DNA of 5,524 nt from Candidatus Hydrogenedentota bacterium (GTDB lineage: Bacteria > Hydrogenedentota > Hydrogenedentia > Hydrogenedentales > SLHB01), in NCBI GenBank assembly GCA_003557825.1, contig PWNM01000485.1:1-5524 (forward strand), read 5' to 3'. Positions 1 to 5,439 of the stretch are shown here, piece by piece. Within the stretch, counting starts at the first letter, position 1, and every line of letters begins with the position of its first letter. Below the pieces are notes generated by a model that was given only the letters and a program-made list of their open reading frames with translations, did not search any database and was not told where the DNA came from. The position numbers were made by a program, and so were the translations under genes.

Positions 1-1
1 C

Positions 2-316
2 CAAGATTACCGGCTTCGTGGCTTGACCTATGACGCCAATGACGAAGCGACACAGTTTCTGAGCTTTGTAGTGGCCAGCGTTCGGTGCACCGACGGCCAT
101 ACAGGCGATGTGGTGTGGGAAGAACGGGCCATGACGGGCGAAACCACCTATTACACCCAGGCTGCGGGCCAATCATCCGACCGATTGCGGGGCAATCTCG
201 AGATGTATTTGCCGGCAGTACGTTCCTTCTCCACTGAGGAGGAGAACCGAAGCGCTTCGGAGGCCCTTGCTCAATTGGCAATGGACATCTTCTTTCGAAC
301 CATCGAGCCTTGGTGA
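2..316 (+). CDS. lptE: LptE-like LPS-assembly lipoprotein, 3' part only
   Basis: The reading frame is already open at the window edge (codons from base 2 read QDYRLRG before the TTG at 23), so this is the last 104 codons of a longer gene and the lipoprotein signal lies outside. LptE plugs the LptD barrel and helps insert lipopolysaccharide into the outer leaflet of the outer membrane. The visible part fits the family's C-terminal half: a beta-strand region, the 'TGDVVWEE' strand followed by 'MTGETTYYT', then a final helix of the pattern S-x-x-x-A-x-x-x-L-A-x-x-I ending in the terminal 'IEPW'. The TTG at 23 is not a credible start because coding continues upstream. The stop TGA at 314-316 overlaps the ATG of holA, and lptE-holA is a common gene order in Gram-negative bacteria, which supports the call. 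LptE sequences diverge strongly, so the identification rests on the C-terminal pattern plus context. Confidence 0.75.
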   Translation, partial: QDYRLRGLTYDANDEATQFLSFVVASVRCTDGHTGDVVWEERAMTGETTYYTQAAGQSSDRLRGNLEMYLPAVRSFSTEEENRSASEALAQLAMDIFFRTIEPW

Positions 317-1341
317 TGGCGACCACCCTTACAGCGCCCCAGTTCCTCAATAAGGAATCCCTCGACCATCCCGAGCCGGTGTATTTATTCTGTCCGGGCA
401 AAGGGGGGCGCTCGAAACAGGCGGTCTTTGAATCCGTATTGGCCGACCGCGCTGTCGAACGGATCATTCAACAACACGTGGATCCTTCGCTCAAGGATAT
501 GTGTTGTACCACTTTCTACGCCGACGAAACCGCCGCCGAGGAGGTCGTGCAAACGGCGATGACGTTTCCGTTTCTGGCAGAACGACGGGTGGTGGTGGTA
601 CGCAACGCAGACGCCTACGAATCGGAATCTGCCGGTAAGGCCTTACATCGTTATCTCGAGGAGCCGGCCGAGAGTACGATTCTCGTGCTTGTCGCGCCCA
701 AGATCGACCGCCGCCAAAAATTTTACAAGGCATGCACCAAAGCCGCAACCATCGTCGAATGCGGCGGATTGCGCGAGGACGAAGTGAAGATCTGGGCTCG
801 TAAGGAAATCGAGGCCAGAGGGAAGGGTATCACCATCGAAGCCCTCCGCGAGCTGATCGACCGAACCGGCCTGCGCCTGAGTGACGTATCCAACGCCATT
901 ACGTTGCTGTGCAATTACCTGGGCGAGCGCGAGGAGATCACGGCCAAAGACGTGGCCGCTGCCTGTGCGGATGTGCACGAGGAGGAGATCTGGACGCTCA
1001 CCGATGCCATCGCCACTTCGGATACGACCAAGGCGCTCGAAACATTGCGCGAATTAATCGAGCCAAACAAGAACGAGTTCATGATTCTTGGCACCATCAA
1101 CTGGCTGCTTAAAAGCGCTTATGGCGTCGCAGCGGGAGGCGAAGCCGGCGCCAAGGTGAACCCCTATAACGCAAAGAAGGTCAAGCCACTGGCCGACAAG
1201 CTCGGTTACGCCAAATTCCGGGATGCCTTCAATCTGATTCTCGACACCGACATTATGTTTCGATCCACCGGCGTCGATCGCGGCCTCGCCCTTGAACTGC
1301 TCGTCGTCAAGCTCGCCGCGCCCCAACCCAAGCGACGATAA
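316..1341 (+). CDS. holA: DNA polymerase III subunit delta (clamp loader)
   Basis: This is the delta subunit of the clamp-loader complex, which opens the beta sliding clamp during replication in the cytoplasm. At 341 aa it has the usual HolA length. Visible family landmarks are the opening strand 'PVYLFCPG' (residues 21-28, where most homologues have a 'YLLyGed'-type stretch), 'PFLAERRVVVVRNAD' (85-99), the strand 'TILVLVAP' before 'IDRRQKFYKA' (121-140), the second-domain helix region 'WARKEIEARGKGITIEAL' (160-177), 'WTLTDAI' (226-232), and a C-terminal 'STGVDRGLALELLVVKLA' (317-334). As is normal for delta, there is no functional Walker A motif. In-frame TTG (310) and GTG (313) precede the ATG at 316. 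I chose the ATG because it forms the TGATG overlap with lptE. No convincing Shine-Dalgarno lies upstream, so translation probably depends on coupling to lptE. Confidence 0.9.
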   Translation: MATTLTAPQFLNKESLDHPEPVYLFCPGKGGRSKQAVFESVLADRAVERIIQQHVDPSLKDMCCTTFYADETAAEEVVQTAMTFPFLAERRVVVVRNADAYESESAGKALHRYLEEPAESTILVLVAPKIDRRQKFYKACTKAATIVECGGLREDEVKIWARKEIEARGKGITIEALRELIDRTGLRLSDVSNAITLLCNYLGEREEITAKDVAAACADVHEEEIWTLTDAIATSDTTKALETLRELIEPNKNEFMILGTINWLLKSAYGVAAGGEAGAKVNPYNAKKVKPLADKLGYAKFRDAFNLILDTDIMFRSTGVDRGLALELLVVKLAAPQPKRR

Positions 1342-1374
1342 CTTTCCCCATTTATTGACCATGGATGGGAAATC

Positions 1375-1401
1375 GTGTTCCGAAACGTTATTTCGGGGCA
1401 C
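1375..1401 (+). other. hairpin between holA and the next gene
   Basis: GTGTTCCGAAA (1375-1385) pairs with TTTCGGGGCAC (1391-1401) around the five-base loop CGTTA, giving an 11-bp stem that includes two G-U pairs in the + transcript. It lies 33 bases after the holA stop and 27 bases before the next gene's Shine-Dalgarno. No T-run follows, so it is not a classical intrinsic terminator. It could be a weak terminator or processing signal for the lptE-holA message, or a leader structure of the downstream gene. The stem is read directly from the sequence. Its role is inferred. Confidence 0.45.
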
Positions 1402-1428
1402 AGTTGACACATCACGCATCATCCTTTC

Positions 1429-1434
1429 GGAGGA
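1429..1434 (+). promoter_or_regulatory. strong Shine-Dalgarno of the 1441 gene
   Basis: GGAGGA sits seven bases (counted from the GGAGG core) before the ATG at 1441 and fixes that start. It is the best ribosome binding site in the window. Confidence 0.8.
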
Positions 1435-1440
1435 ACGCCC

Positions 1441-2358
1441 ATGATCGCCGCGGCATGTTGTACGATTTTACTAGCCCTATCTGCTGCACAACCGCCCATT
1501 GTCCTGGAGGGTTCTCCACCGCCACAGGAAGGTCAATTTGGGGAAATCGGCCTACGCATCTCGGCTCCATGGATGAAGGGATACCTCGAACTACGTATTC
1601 CAGAAACCGTCCAATCATCGATGGGCTTGCACTTTATCGACCATGACCGCTCGGACATGCAACCCCTTTCCATGATTGAGCCCTTTCCCATATGGCGCAT
1701 TGATTCGAAAACGGGTATCGCATCCTATACTGCAATAACCGATGAGGGTATCGTCTTTTCGGCCCATGCCATACCAAAAGACCAGCATGTGGCTATCGAG
1801 TTCCGCATTCGAAACCAGTCGGAAGAGCGAATTGAGCATGTGAACTGCCAGATGTGCTTGGTCCTGAACCATGCTCCGAAATTCGGTGACCGACATAATC
1901 TGGACCAATACCGGACGTGGATCGATGCAAAATGGACCTGCCTATCCAGCACCACGCCGACTCCAGAAGAAATCGGCCGAGTCCCCTGGATTCTGGTGCT
2001 GACCAAGGCGCTGGCGCCAAGTTACCAAGGGGCGAGGGAATGGTCTGATGGTTGGTGGGTGGTTGACCAGACCGCGGATCGCAATCTCCTTGCCCGCAGT
2101 ACTTCCGATGGAGAGCATTTGATTGCCATCGCATGGGACGAAGAGGCATCGCATCTCATGACGAACACCAACATCCCCTGCATGCATGCGGGCCCCATCA
2201 AGAACGTGCCGCTGGAACCGGGCGGGGAAGAAATCTGGCGGGGTTCGGTGTATGTTTTAGAAAACAACGACCCAGAAACGCTGAAAGCCTTGCACGATGC
2301 CGATCGGAAAGCTTGGCAGTTGACCCGGAATTCAACGACCGACAGGACCGGCGGATGA
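1441..2358 (+). CDS. secreted protein of unknown function, coupled to AKR
   Basis: I do not recognise the family. The 305-aa product starts with a short hydrophobic stretch (residues 1-16, 'MIAAACCTILLALSAA') that looks like a signal peptide, although it lacks the usual Lys/Arg near the start. The likely cut is around residues 15-17. The mature part alternates short beta-like segments and is rich in Trp and aromatics ('GIVFSAHA', 'VAIEFRIRNQS', 'WSDGWWVVDQ'), suggesting a beta-sandwich or carbohydrate-interacting fold. Cysteines occur at 136 and 139 (C-x-x-C), 167 and 247. The C-terminal block has the pattern S-x-DG-x-x-x-I-A-I-AW (residues 221-232), then 'TNTNIPCMHAGP' (241-252), 'PLEPGGEEIWRGSVYVLE' (257-274). 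From memory, similar S-x-DG...AW...N-x-x-x-C-x-H...LxPG endings occur in uncharacterised planctomycete-type secreted proteins. A strong Shine-Dalgarno fixes the start. The stop overlaps the next gene by ATGA, so the two are translated together. The export and coupling are reasonably sure; no function is assigned. Confidence 0.85.
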   Translation: MIAAACCTILLALSAAQPPIVLEGSPPPQEGQFGEIGLRISAPWMKGYLELRIPETVQSSMGLHFIDHDRSDMQPLSMIEPFPIWRIDSKTGIASYTAITDEGIVFSAHAIPKDQHVAIEFRIRNQSEERIEHVNCQMCLVLNHAPKFGDRHNLDQYRTWIDAKWTCLSSTTPTPEEIGRVPWILVLTKALAPSYQGAREWSDGWWVVDQTADRNLLARSTSDGEHLIAIAWDEEASHLMTNTNIPCMHAGPIKNVPLEPGGEEIWRGSVYVLENNDPETLKALHDADRKAWQLTRNSTTDRTGG

Positions 2359-3311
2359 AGCGACGAGAGTTTATCAAGAAAATTGGAGCGACAGGAGCTG
2401 CTATGGCCCTATATTCGAACGCCAATGCTGGCACAAAGGCCGTTCCCATACCCCAAATAACACTCGGGAAAACTAACCTCAAGGTTCCGATCATCGGACT
2501 GGGCACGGGACCCGGAGGTATGGGGTTAAACGATGGCAAAGCCGAAGCGCTCTACCACAGTGCCATCGACGCGGGGGTTACTTTTCTCGACACGGCTCCG
2601 GTGTATGGACGCGCCCATCAGCAGCTCGCAAACGTTTTACGCGAGCGGCGATCGGAGGTAACGGTGGCCACCAAGTGCGGAGCTCACTCGGGTCAGAGGT
2701 TTCTTGATATCCTTGAGGACTGTCTGCAAGCATTGCAGGTTGAGCAGGTGGATGTGGCGTATATTCACTCCATCGGGGACATCGAGCCGGAGAACGTATA
2801 CCGAAAAGGCGGCGTGCTTGAGGGGTTATATGAAGCACGCAATCGCGGCTGGACTCGGTTTGTGGGTTTTACGGCCCACAATCGGCCCCAGCGGTCGGTG
2901 CAAGCCCTTCAGGAGGGCCAGTTCGATATCATCATGGTTCCCGTTAATTTCGCGGACTACCATATCTACGGATTCGAGCGGGACGTGATTCCCTTTGCTG
3001 CTGCATCGGATGTCGGCATCATCGCCATGAAGGTTTTTGGCGGAGCCCCCCACATGGATTACTCCTCTCCCACGCCGTCGTTCATGGGCGTCTCGGGCGA
3101 ATACGACCATGAACTGGCCTTACGGTACAGCCTGTCGATTCCCGGCGTCGACATGGCCGTGATCGGCATGTACAATGCCGAGGAACTCGCGGCCAACATC
3201 GCCTGGATACAACGTAACCGTCCCCTCACGGAAACGGAACAGACCCGTTTGCTTTCCCAAGGCGAAGCTCTTGCCCGCCAGTGGGGCGCCCATTACGGAC
3301 CCGTCGAATAA
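2355..3311 (+). CDS. Tat-exported aldo/keto reductase
   Basis: This is a 318-aa member of the aldo/keto reductase superfamily, a TIM barrel that interconverts carbonyls and alcohols with NAD(P)H. All four catalytic residues are visible: Asp79 and Tyr84 in 'FLDTAPVYG', Lys107 in 'VATKCG', His138 in 'AYIHSIGD'. Further landmarks are 'LGKTNLKVPIIGLGTG' (37-52) at the start of the barrel, 'RFVGFTAHN' (168-176), 'GIIAMKVFGG' (221-230) and 'LSIPGVDMAVIGM' (260-272). The N-terminus carries a twin-arginine signal, 'RREFIKK' at residues 3-9, followed by a weakly hydrophobic segment and a likely cut after 'NANA' (residue 25). No C-terminal Cys-rich ferredoxin domain is present, unlike some relatives. 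The ATG at 2355 is chosen because it opens with the Tat motif, overlaps the upstream stop by ATGA and has AGGA at 2344-2347. An earlier in-frame start (2133) would add a low-complexity Arg-rich leader buried in the upstream gene and is rejected. The substrate is unknown; context suggests an extracytoplasmic sugar or keto-sugar. Confidence 0.92.
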   Translation: MKRREFIKKIGATGAAMALYSNANAGTKAVPIPQITLGKTNLKVPIIGLGTGPGGMGLNDGKAEALYHSAIDAGVTFLDTAPVYGRAHQQLANVLRERRSEVTVATKCGAHSGQRFLDILEDCLQALQVEQVDVAYIHSIGDIEPENVYRKGGVLEGLYEARNRGWTRFVGFTAHNRPQRSVQALQEGQFDIIMVPVNFADYHIYGFERDVIPFAAASDVGIIAMKVFGGAPHMDYSSPTPSFMGVSGEYDHELALRYSLSIPGVDMAVIGMYNAEELAANIAWIQRNRPLTETEQTRLLSQGEALARQWGAHYGPVE

Positions 3312-3380
3312 CCATCCTATTGCTGTCCCATGAGAGAGATTTGGCGCGCCATCAAGCAGAGTCAAGACGGTGATAAACAG

Positions 3381-3459
3381 ATCCTTTGAAATCGCCGAAA
3401 TCGCCCTCTATGATGATGGACGGGCCACCCCAATGCACACAGGGGCAATCTCAAAGGAT
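3381..3459 (-). repeat. 16-bp inverted repeat with 47-base loop
   Basis: The arms are ATCCTTTGAAATCGCC (3381-3396) and GGCAATCTCAAAGGAT (3444-3459). The outer nine bases are perfectly complementary. Over 16 positions there are two mismatches, which are A-C in a + transcript but become G-U pairs in a minus-strand transcript. As minus-strand RNA the stem would therefore be fully paired. No target-site duplication flanks the arms and no T-run follows on either strand. It may be a structured RNA, a short mobile-element remnant, an operator-like site or a chance match. Confidence 0.45.
3388..3405 (+). repeat. tandem 9-mer, two perfect copies
   Basis: GAAATCGCC occurs twice head to tail (3388-3396 and 3397-3405). 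The first copy is inside the left arm of the inverted repeat at 3381-3459. The second gives the right arm an alternative, shorter partner. It looks like a slippage duplication. Confidence 0.75.
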
Positions 3460-3469
3460 ATTGGGGCTG

Positions 3470-3475
3470 TATAAC
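3470..3475 (+). promoter_or_regulatory. possible -10 element for the URO-D-like gene
   Basis: TATAAC matches five of six bases of a sigma-70 -10 box and lies 60 bases before the ATG at 3536. Nothing resembling TTGACA sits 16-18 bases upstream, where the end of the inverted repeat lies instead. This is a weak candidate only. Confidence 0.2.
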
Positions 3476-3518
3476 CCAGGGATGCCTATGCCCAATACGA
3501 TGCTTCAAACCAACAGCT

Positions 3519-3526
3519 GAGGAGAG
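3519..3526 (+). promoter_or_regulatory. Shine-Dalgarno of the URO-D-like gene
   Basis: GAGGAGAG ends nine bases before the ATG at 3536, in a purine-rich run. It supports that ATG as the start. Confidence 0.75.
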
Positions 3527-3535
3527 AGGGCTACG

Positions 3536-4501
3536 ATGACTTCACGGGAACGAGTAGAACGGACCATCAACTTTGAGAAACCGGACCGGGTACCGTTCAA
3601 TTTTTGGATGGACCGCCGCAGAATGGCGGAACTGGATGCGAAATATGGGCACGATTTTCGGCTGACCCACTATGGTACCGATGTCATTGAAAGCTATGCT
3701 GTGTTTCCCAAGTTTCCAAGCGCGGAATACCGGGAAGAAGCCGGTACCAACTGGATGGTCAAGGAGCTGTTCGACGACTGGTCCGAAGCGCCTGATATTC
3801 CCATGCCCGATCCGCTTGATCCGGACATCTACGTGCAGTTGGATGCCCATGTTCGGGACTATCCTGACAAGGCGATCATCGTAAATTCGCCGGGCGTACT
3901 AACCATCATCGAGATGATGCGTACCCAAGAAAGCCTCTATGTCGACATTTGCATGTATCCGGAGGAGGTGAAGGCCTTCTTTGATCGCATCTCCGATGTG
4001 ATGGCCCGCGCAGCCGAGGAGGCTTTGCGCCGTGATGTCACCGCGCTATACGTCCAAGATGACATTGCGTTCAAGAACGGATTGCTCCTTTCCGAAGAGC
4101 AGCTACGCGAATTCGTTGTCCCCCATTGGCAAAAGGTTATCGACGTAGCCCGCGAACGTGATCTGCCGGTGTTTTTCCATTCGGATGGCAATGTGACGGA
4201 CGCCTGGGACCTTTTCTGCCATGATCTCGACGTACGTATGCTCAATCCGCTCCAACCTGAGCTGCAAGACATAGGCGAGTTCAAACGCCGGTATCACGGC
4301 AAAATGGGATGCTACGGCGGTCTGCAGACCAGCGCCATTCACATGCTTTCCCCAGATGAGCTCCGCGCCCATGTCTTCGATATATTCGGTAAACTGGGCG
4401 AGGATGGCGGCCTCATCCTGTCATCCCACGACATTGATTATGCGGTTACCGAAGAACAACTGGATGCTATGGTCGGGGCCATTAAGGAATGCGTGTATTA
4501 G
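3536..4501 (+). CDS. URO-D superfamily protein (methyltransferase-like, not HemE)
   Basis: This 321-aa protein belongs to the uroporphyrinogen decarboxylase / cobamide-dependent methyltransferase superfamily, a cytoplasmic TIM-barrel group. Landmarks are the opening 'SRERVERTINFEKPDRVPF' (3-21), 'LYVQDDIAFKNGLLLS' (171-186), the helix with 'EEQLREFVVPHWQKVI' (187-202), 'PVFFHSDGNV' (211-220), 'MLNPLQPE' (235-242), 'MGCYGGLQTSAI' (257-268) and 'LILSSHDI' (293-300). HemE's N-terminal substrate loop (the R-x-P-x-W-x-M-R-Q-A-G-R region) is absent, so haem synthesis is unlikely. Zinc methyltransferases such as MtaA use H-x-C plus a distal Cys. Here the site reads His215-Ser-Asp and the distal position reads Ser-Ser-His298, so the classical zinc set is not conserved (aligned by eye). 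There is no signal peptide. No corrinoid protein or activator is in the window. Paralogues of this type are abundant in PVC and related genomes and mostly uncharacterised. The family call is firm; the reaction is unknown. Confidence 0.88.
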   Translation: MTSRERVERTINFEKPDRVPFNFWMDRRRMAELDAKYGHDFRLTHYGTDVIESYAVFPKFPSAEYREEAGTNWMVKELFDDWSEAPDIPMPDPLDPDIYVQLDAHVRDYPDKAIIVNSPGVLTIIEMMRTQESLYVDICMYPEEVKAFFDRISDVMARAAEEALRRDVTALYVQDDIAFKNGLLLSEEQLREFVVPHWQKVIDVARERDLPVFFHSDGNVTDAWDLFCHDLDVRMLNPLQPELQDIGEFKRRYHGKMGCYGGLQTSAIHMLSPDELRAHVFDIFGKLGEDGGLILSSHDIDYAVTEEQLDAMVGAIKECVY

Positions 4502-4575
4502 GCCTGATCTCTCAGTATGGACCAACGGCCGTTTGCGATTGGATACCGGATCTGCCAATATGAACCCGCTTCGGA

Positions 4576-4602
4576 CAGGGACGGGCAATGGCGCCCGTGC
4601 TG
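4576..4602 (+). other. GC-rich hairpin after the URO-D-like gene
   Basis: ACGGGC (4581-4586) pairs with GCCCGT (4593-4598) around loop AATGGC. After a small internal bulge, CAG (4576-4578) pairs with CTG (4600-4602). It lies 74 bases after the stop at 4501. No T-run follows, so intrinsic termination is not shown. Confidence 0.3.
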
Positions 4603-4651
4603 AAGCGTAACGAACCATATTAACAAGCAGAAATTCCGGGTAGGTAGCAGC

Positions 4652-4688
4652 GTCGCCGTGGAGACGCAACATCACCAGATGCGGCGAT
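4652..4688 (+). other. possible leader hairpin upstream of DUF1080 gene
   Basis: TCGCCG (4653-4658) is complementary to CGGCGA (4682-4687), extendable at both ends by G-U pairs. A competing 5-bp stem GCGTC/GACGC (4650-4654 with 4663-4667) uses some of the same bases. I could not match it to a known riboswitch core. Confidence 0.2.
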
Positions 4689-4709
4689 AGAACCACCTGG
4701 AAAACGGAG

Positions 4710-4715
4710 AAAGGA
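4710..4715 (+). promoter_or_regulatory. Shine-Dalgarno of the DUF1080 gene
   Basis: AAAGGA ends seven bases before the ATG at 4723, with a second purine run GGAGA just upstream (4706-4710). It supports the chosen start, as does the signal peptide that begins there. Confidence 0.7.
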
Positions 4716-4722
4716 TCTACGA

Positions 4723-5409
4723 ATGACATGGCGTGTTTTTTGGATCGGTATATTGGCCCTCGGCATAGCCGGAACGACGATGGGAACGGCGCTCGCCGAA
4801 GATGCCCCCGAGCCCATTCAATTGTTTGATGGCGAATCTCTGGATGGTTGGGCGATTCATCATGTCGGCGAGGATGAGGAAGTCGATCTGTGGATAGTTG
4901 AAGACGGTGTTCTCCGAACCAAGGGCGAACCTTTCGGATACATCCATACAACGGAAAGCTTCGAGAGTTTCAACTTGACAGTCGAATGGCGGTGGCCCGA
5001 AGGTGTTGAACCCACCAATAGCGGCGTGCTGCTCCGGATTGCCGGGGAACCGGTCACCTTCCTCACTCGATGTGTCGAGGCCCAATTAATGCACGGCAAT
5101 GTGGGTGATATTTGGGCGTTTTACGGAGCCACCGTCGAAGGCCCGGAAGACCGGTTTGTGGAAATCGAAGACCATGCGGCCTTGGGCGATTTCGTCGGCG
5201 TGCAGAAAATCACCGACGCCGAACGGGATCCGGGCGAGTGGAATACCTATGAAATTGCCCTCGACGGCGATCAACTGACCTTAGTGCTGAACGGCGAACT
5301 GGTAAACGAGGCGACGGGACTCGAGGTATTGGCCGGCCCCATTGGTTTTCAATCGGAAGGCGGTCCCATCGAGTTTCGCAAGATCGAACTGACGCCCATC
5401 CAAGAGTAG
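4723..5409 (+). CDS. secreted DUF1080 / 3-keto-disaccharide hydrolase-domain protein
   Basis: The 228-aa product is a signal peptide plus one DUF1080 (3-keto-disaccharide hydrolase, concanavalin-like jelly-roll) domain. The signal peptide runs over residues 1-25: Arg4, a hydrophobic core, and 'ALA' before the cut, leaving 'EDAPEP'. Family landmarks appear in order: 'LFDGESLDGW' (34-43), 'LWIVEDGVLRTKGE' (56-69), 'FESFNLTVEWRW' (80-91), 'TNSGVLLRI' (98-106), 'CVEAQLMHGNVGDIW' (117-131), 'FYGA' (133-136), 'GEWNTYEIALDGDQLTLVLNGELV' in two blocks (171-182 and 183-194), and 'GPIGFQSEGGPIEFRKIEL' (205-223). The length is normal for a single-domain member. The domain has been linked to cleavage of 3-keto-glycosides and is greatly expanded in planctomycete-type genomes, but many members are untested and some may only bind glycans. 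It probably acts in the periplasm or outside the cell. It is separated from its neighbour by 221 bases and closed by a strong terminator, so it may be transcribed alone. Confidence 0.88.
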   Translation: MTWRVFWIGILALGIAGTTMGTALAEDAPEPIQLFDGESLDGWAIHHVGEDEEVDLWIVEDGVLRTKGEPFGYIHTTESFESFNLTVEWRWPEGVEPTNSGVLLRIAGEPVTFLTRCVEAQLMHGNVGDIWAFYGATVEGPEDRFVEIEDHAALGDFVGVQKITDAERDPGEWNTYEIALDGDQLTLVLNGELVNEATGLEVLAGPIGFQSEGGPIEFRKIELTPIQE

Positions 5410-5439
5410 GGCGAATTGAACACCCGTAGTCGACCGATT

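Larger units (their letters stand above)
3312..3535. other. intergenic region before the URO-D-like gene
   Basis: No convincing gene lies in these 224 bases. They hold a 10-bp palindrome TGGCGCGCCA (3342-3351), a tandem 9-mer (3388-3405), a 16-bp inverted repeat (3381-3396 with 3444-3459), a lone TATAAC (3470-3475) and the Shine-Dalgarno of the next gene. Two tiny frames can be read: a 19-codon ATG frame at 3330-3389, and an ATG-less open stretch of about 46 codons ending at TAA 3472-3474. Neither has a ribosome binding site. The gap probably separates the 1441-3311 pair from the URO-D-like gene into different transcripts. Confidence 0.6.
4502..4722. other. intergenic region before the DUF1080 gene
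   Basis: These 221 bases carry no supportable gene. They hold two modest hairpins (4576-4602 and 4652-4688) and a Shine-Dalgarno close to the next start. A poor promoter-like pair can be picked out (TTGCGA 4533-4538, CAATAT 4556-4561, 17-base spacing), but it matches only 4/6 and 3/6. The distance suggests that the DUF1080 gene may have its own promoter. Confidence 0.5.

Noticed and set aside
23..316. A complete 97-aa gene starting at TTG 23
   Set aside because: The frame is open to the window edge and the upstream codons continue the LptE pattern, so this is the tail of a longer gene.
1346..1357. CCCCATTTATTG shared between the holA 3' end and the terminator at 5488-5499
   Set aside because: A single shared 12-mer is about what chance gives in a window of this size, and the flanks differ. 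At 1346 it does not complete a hairpin terminator.
1404..1409. TTGACA as a -35 box for the 1441 gene
   Set aside because: The -10 position 17 bases downstream falls in TTTCGGAGGA, next to or within the Shine-Dalgarno, with no TATAAT-like sequence and no room for a transcript start.
2133..2354. N-terminal extension of the aldo/keto reductase to the ATG at 2133
   Set aside because: It would overlap the secreted-protein gene by more than 220 bases and hide the Tat signal. ATG 2355 has the ATGA overlap, AGGA upstream and RREFIKK.
3342..3351. Perfect palindrome TGGCGCGCCA
   Set aside because: It is only 10 bp with no loop, no flanking symmetry and no second copy seen; probably chance in GC-rich DNA.
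3330..3389. 19-codon ATG open frame after the AKR gene
   Set aside because: It has no Shine-Dalgarno, is very short and is not recognisable; length alone does not support a gene.
4620..4722. Cobalamin riboswitch suspected from GGAGACG near 4660 and the methyltransferase-like neighbour
   Set aside because: The surrounding B12-box and receptor consensus are absent, and the site precedes the DUF1080 gene, not the URO-D-like gene.
4421..4951. 176-codon open frame on the minus strand
   Set aside because: It lies across the URO-D-like gene end, the gap and the DUF1080 start. The product is Arg/His/Pro-rich with no domain pattern, so it is a shadow frame.
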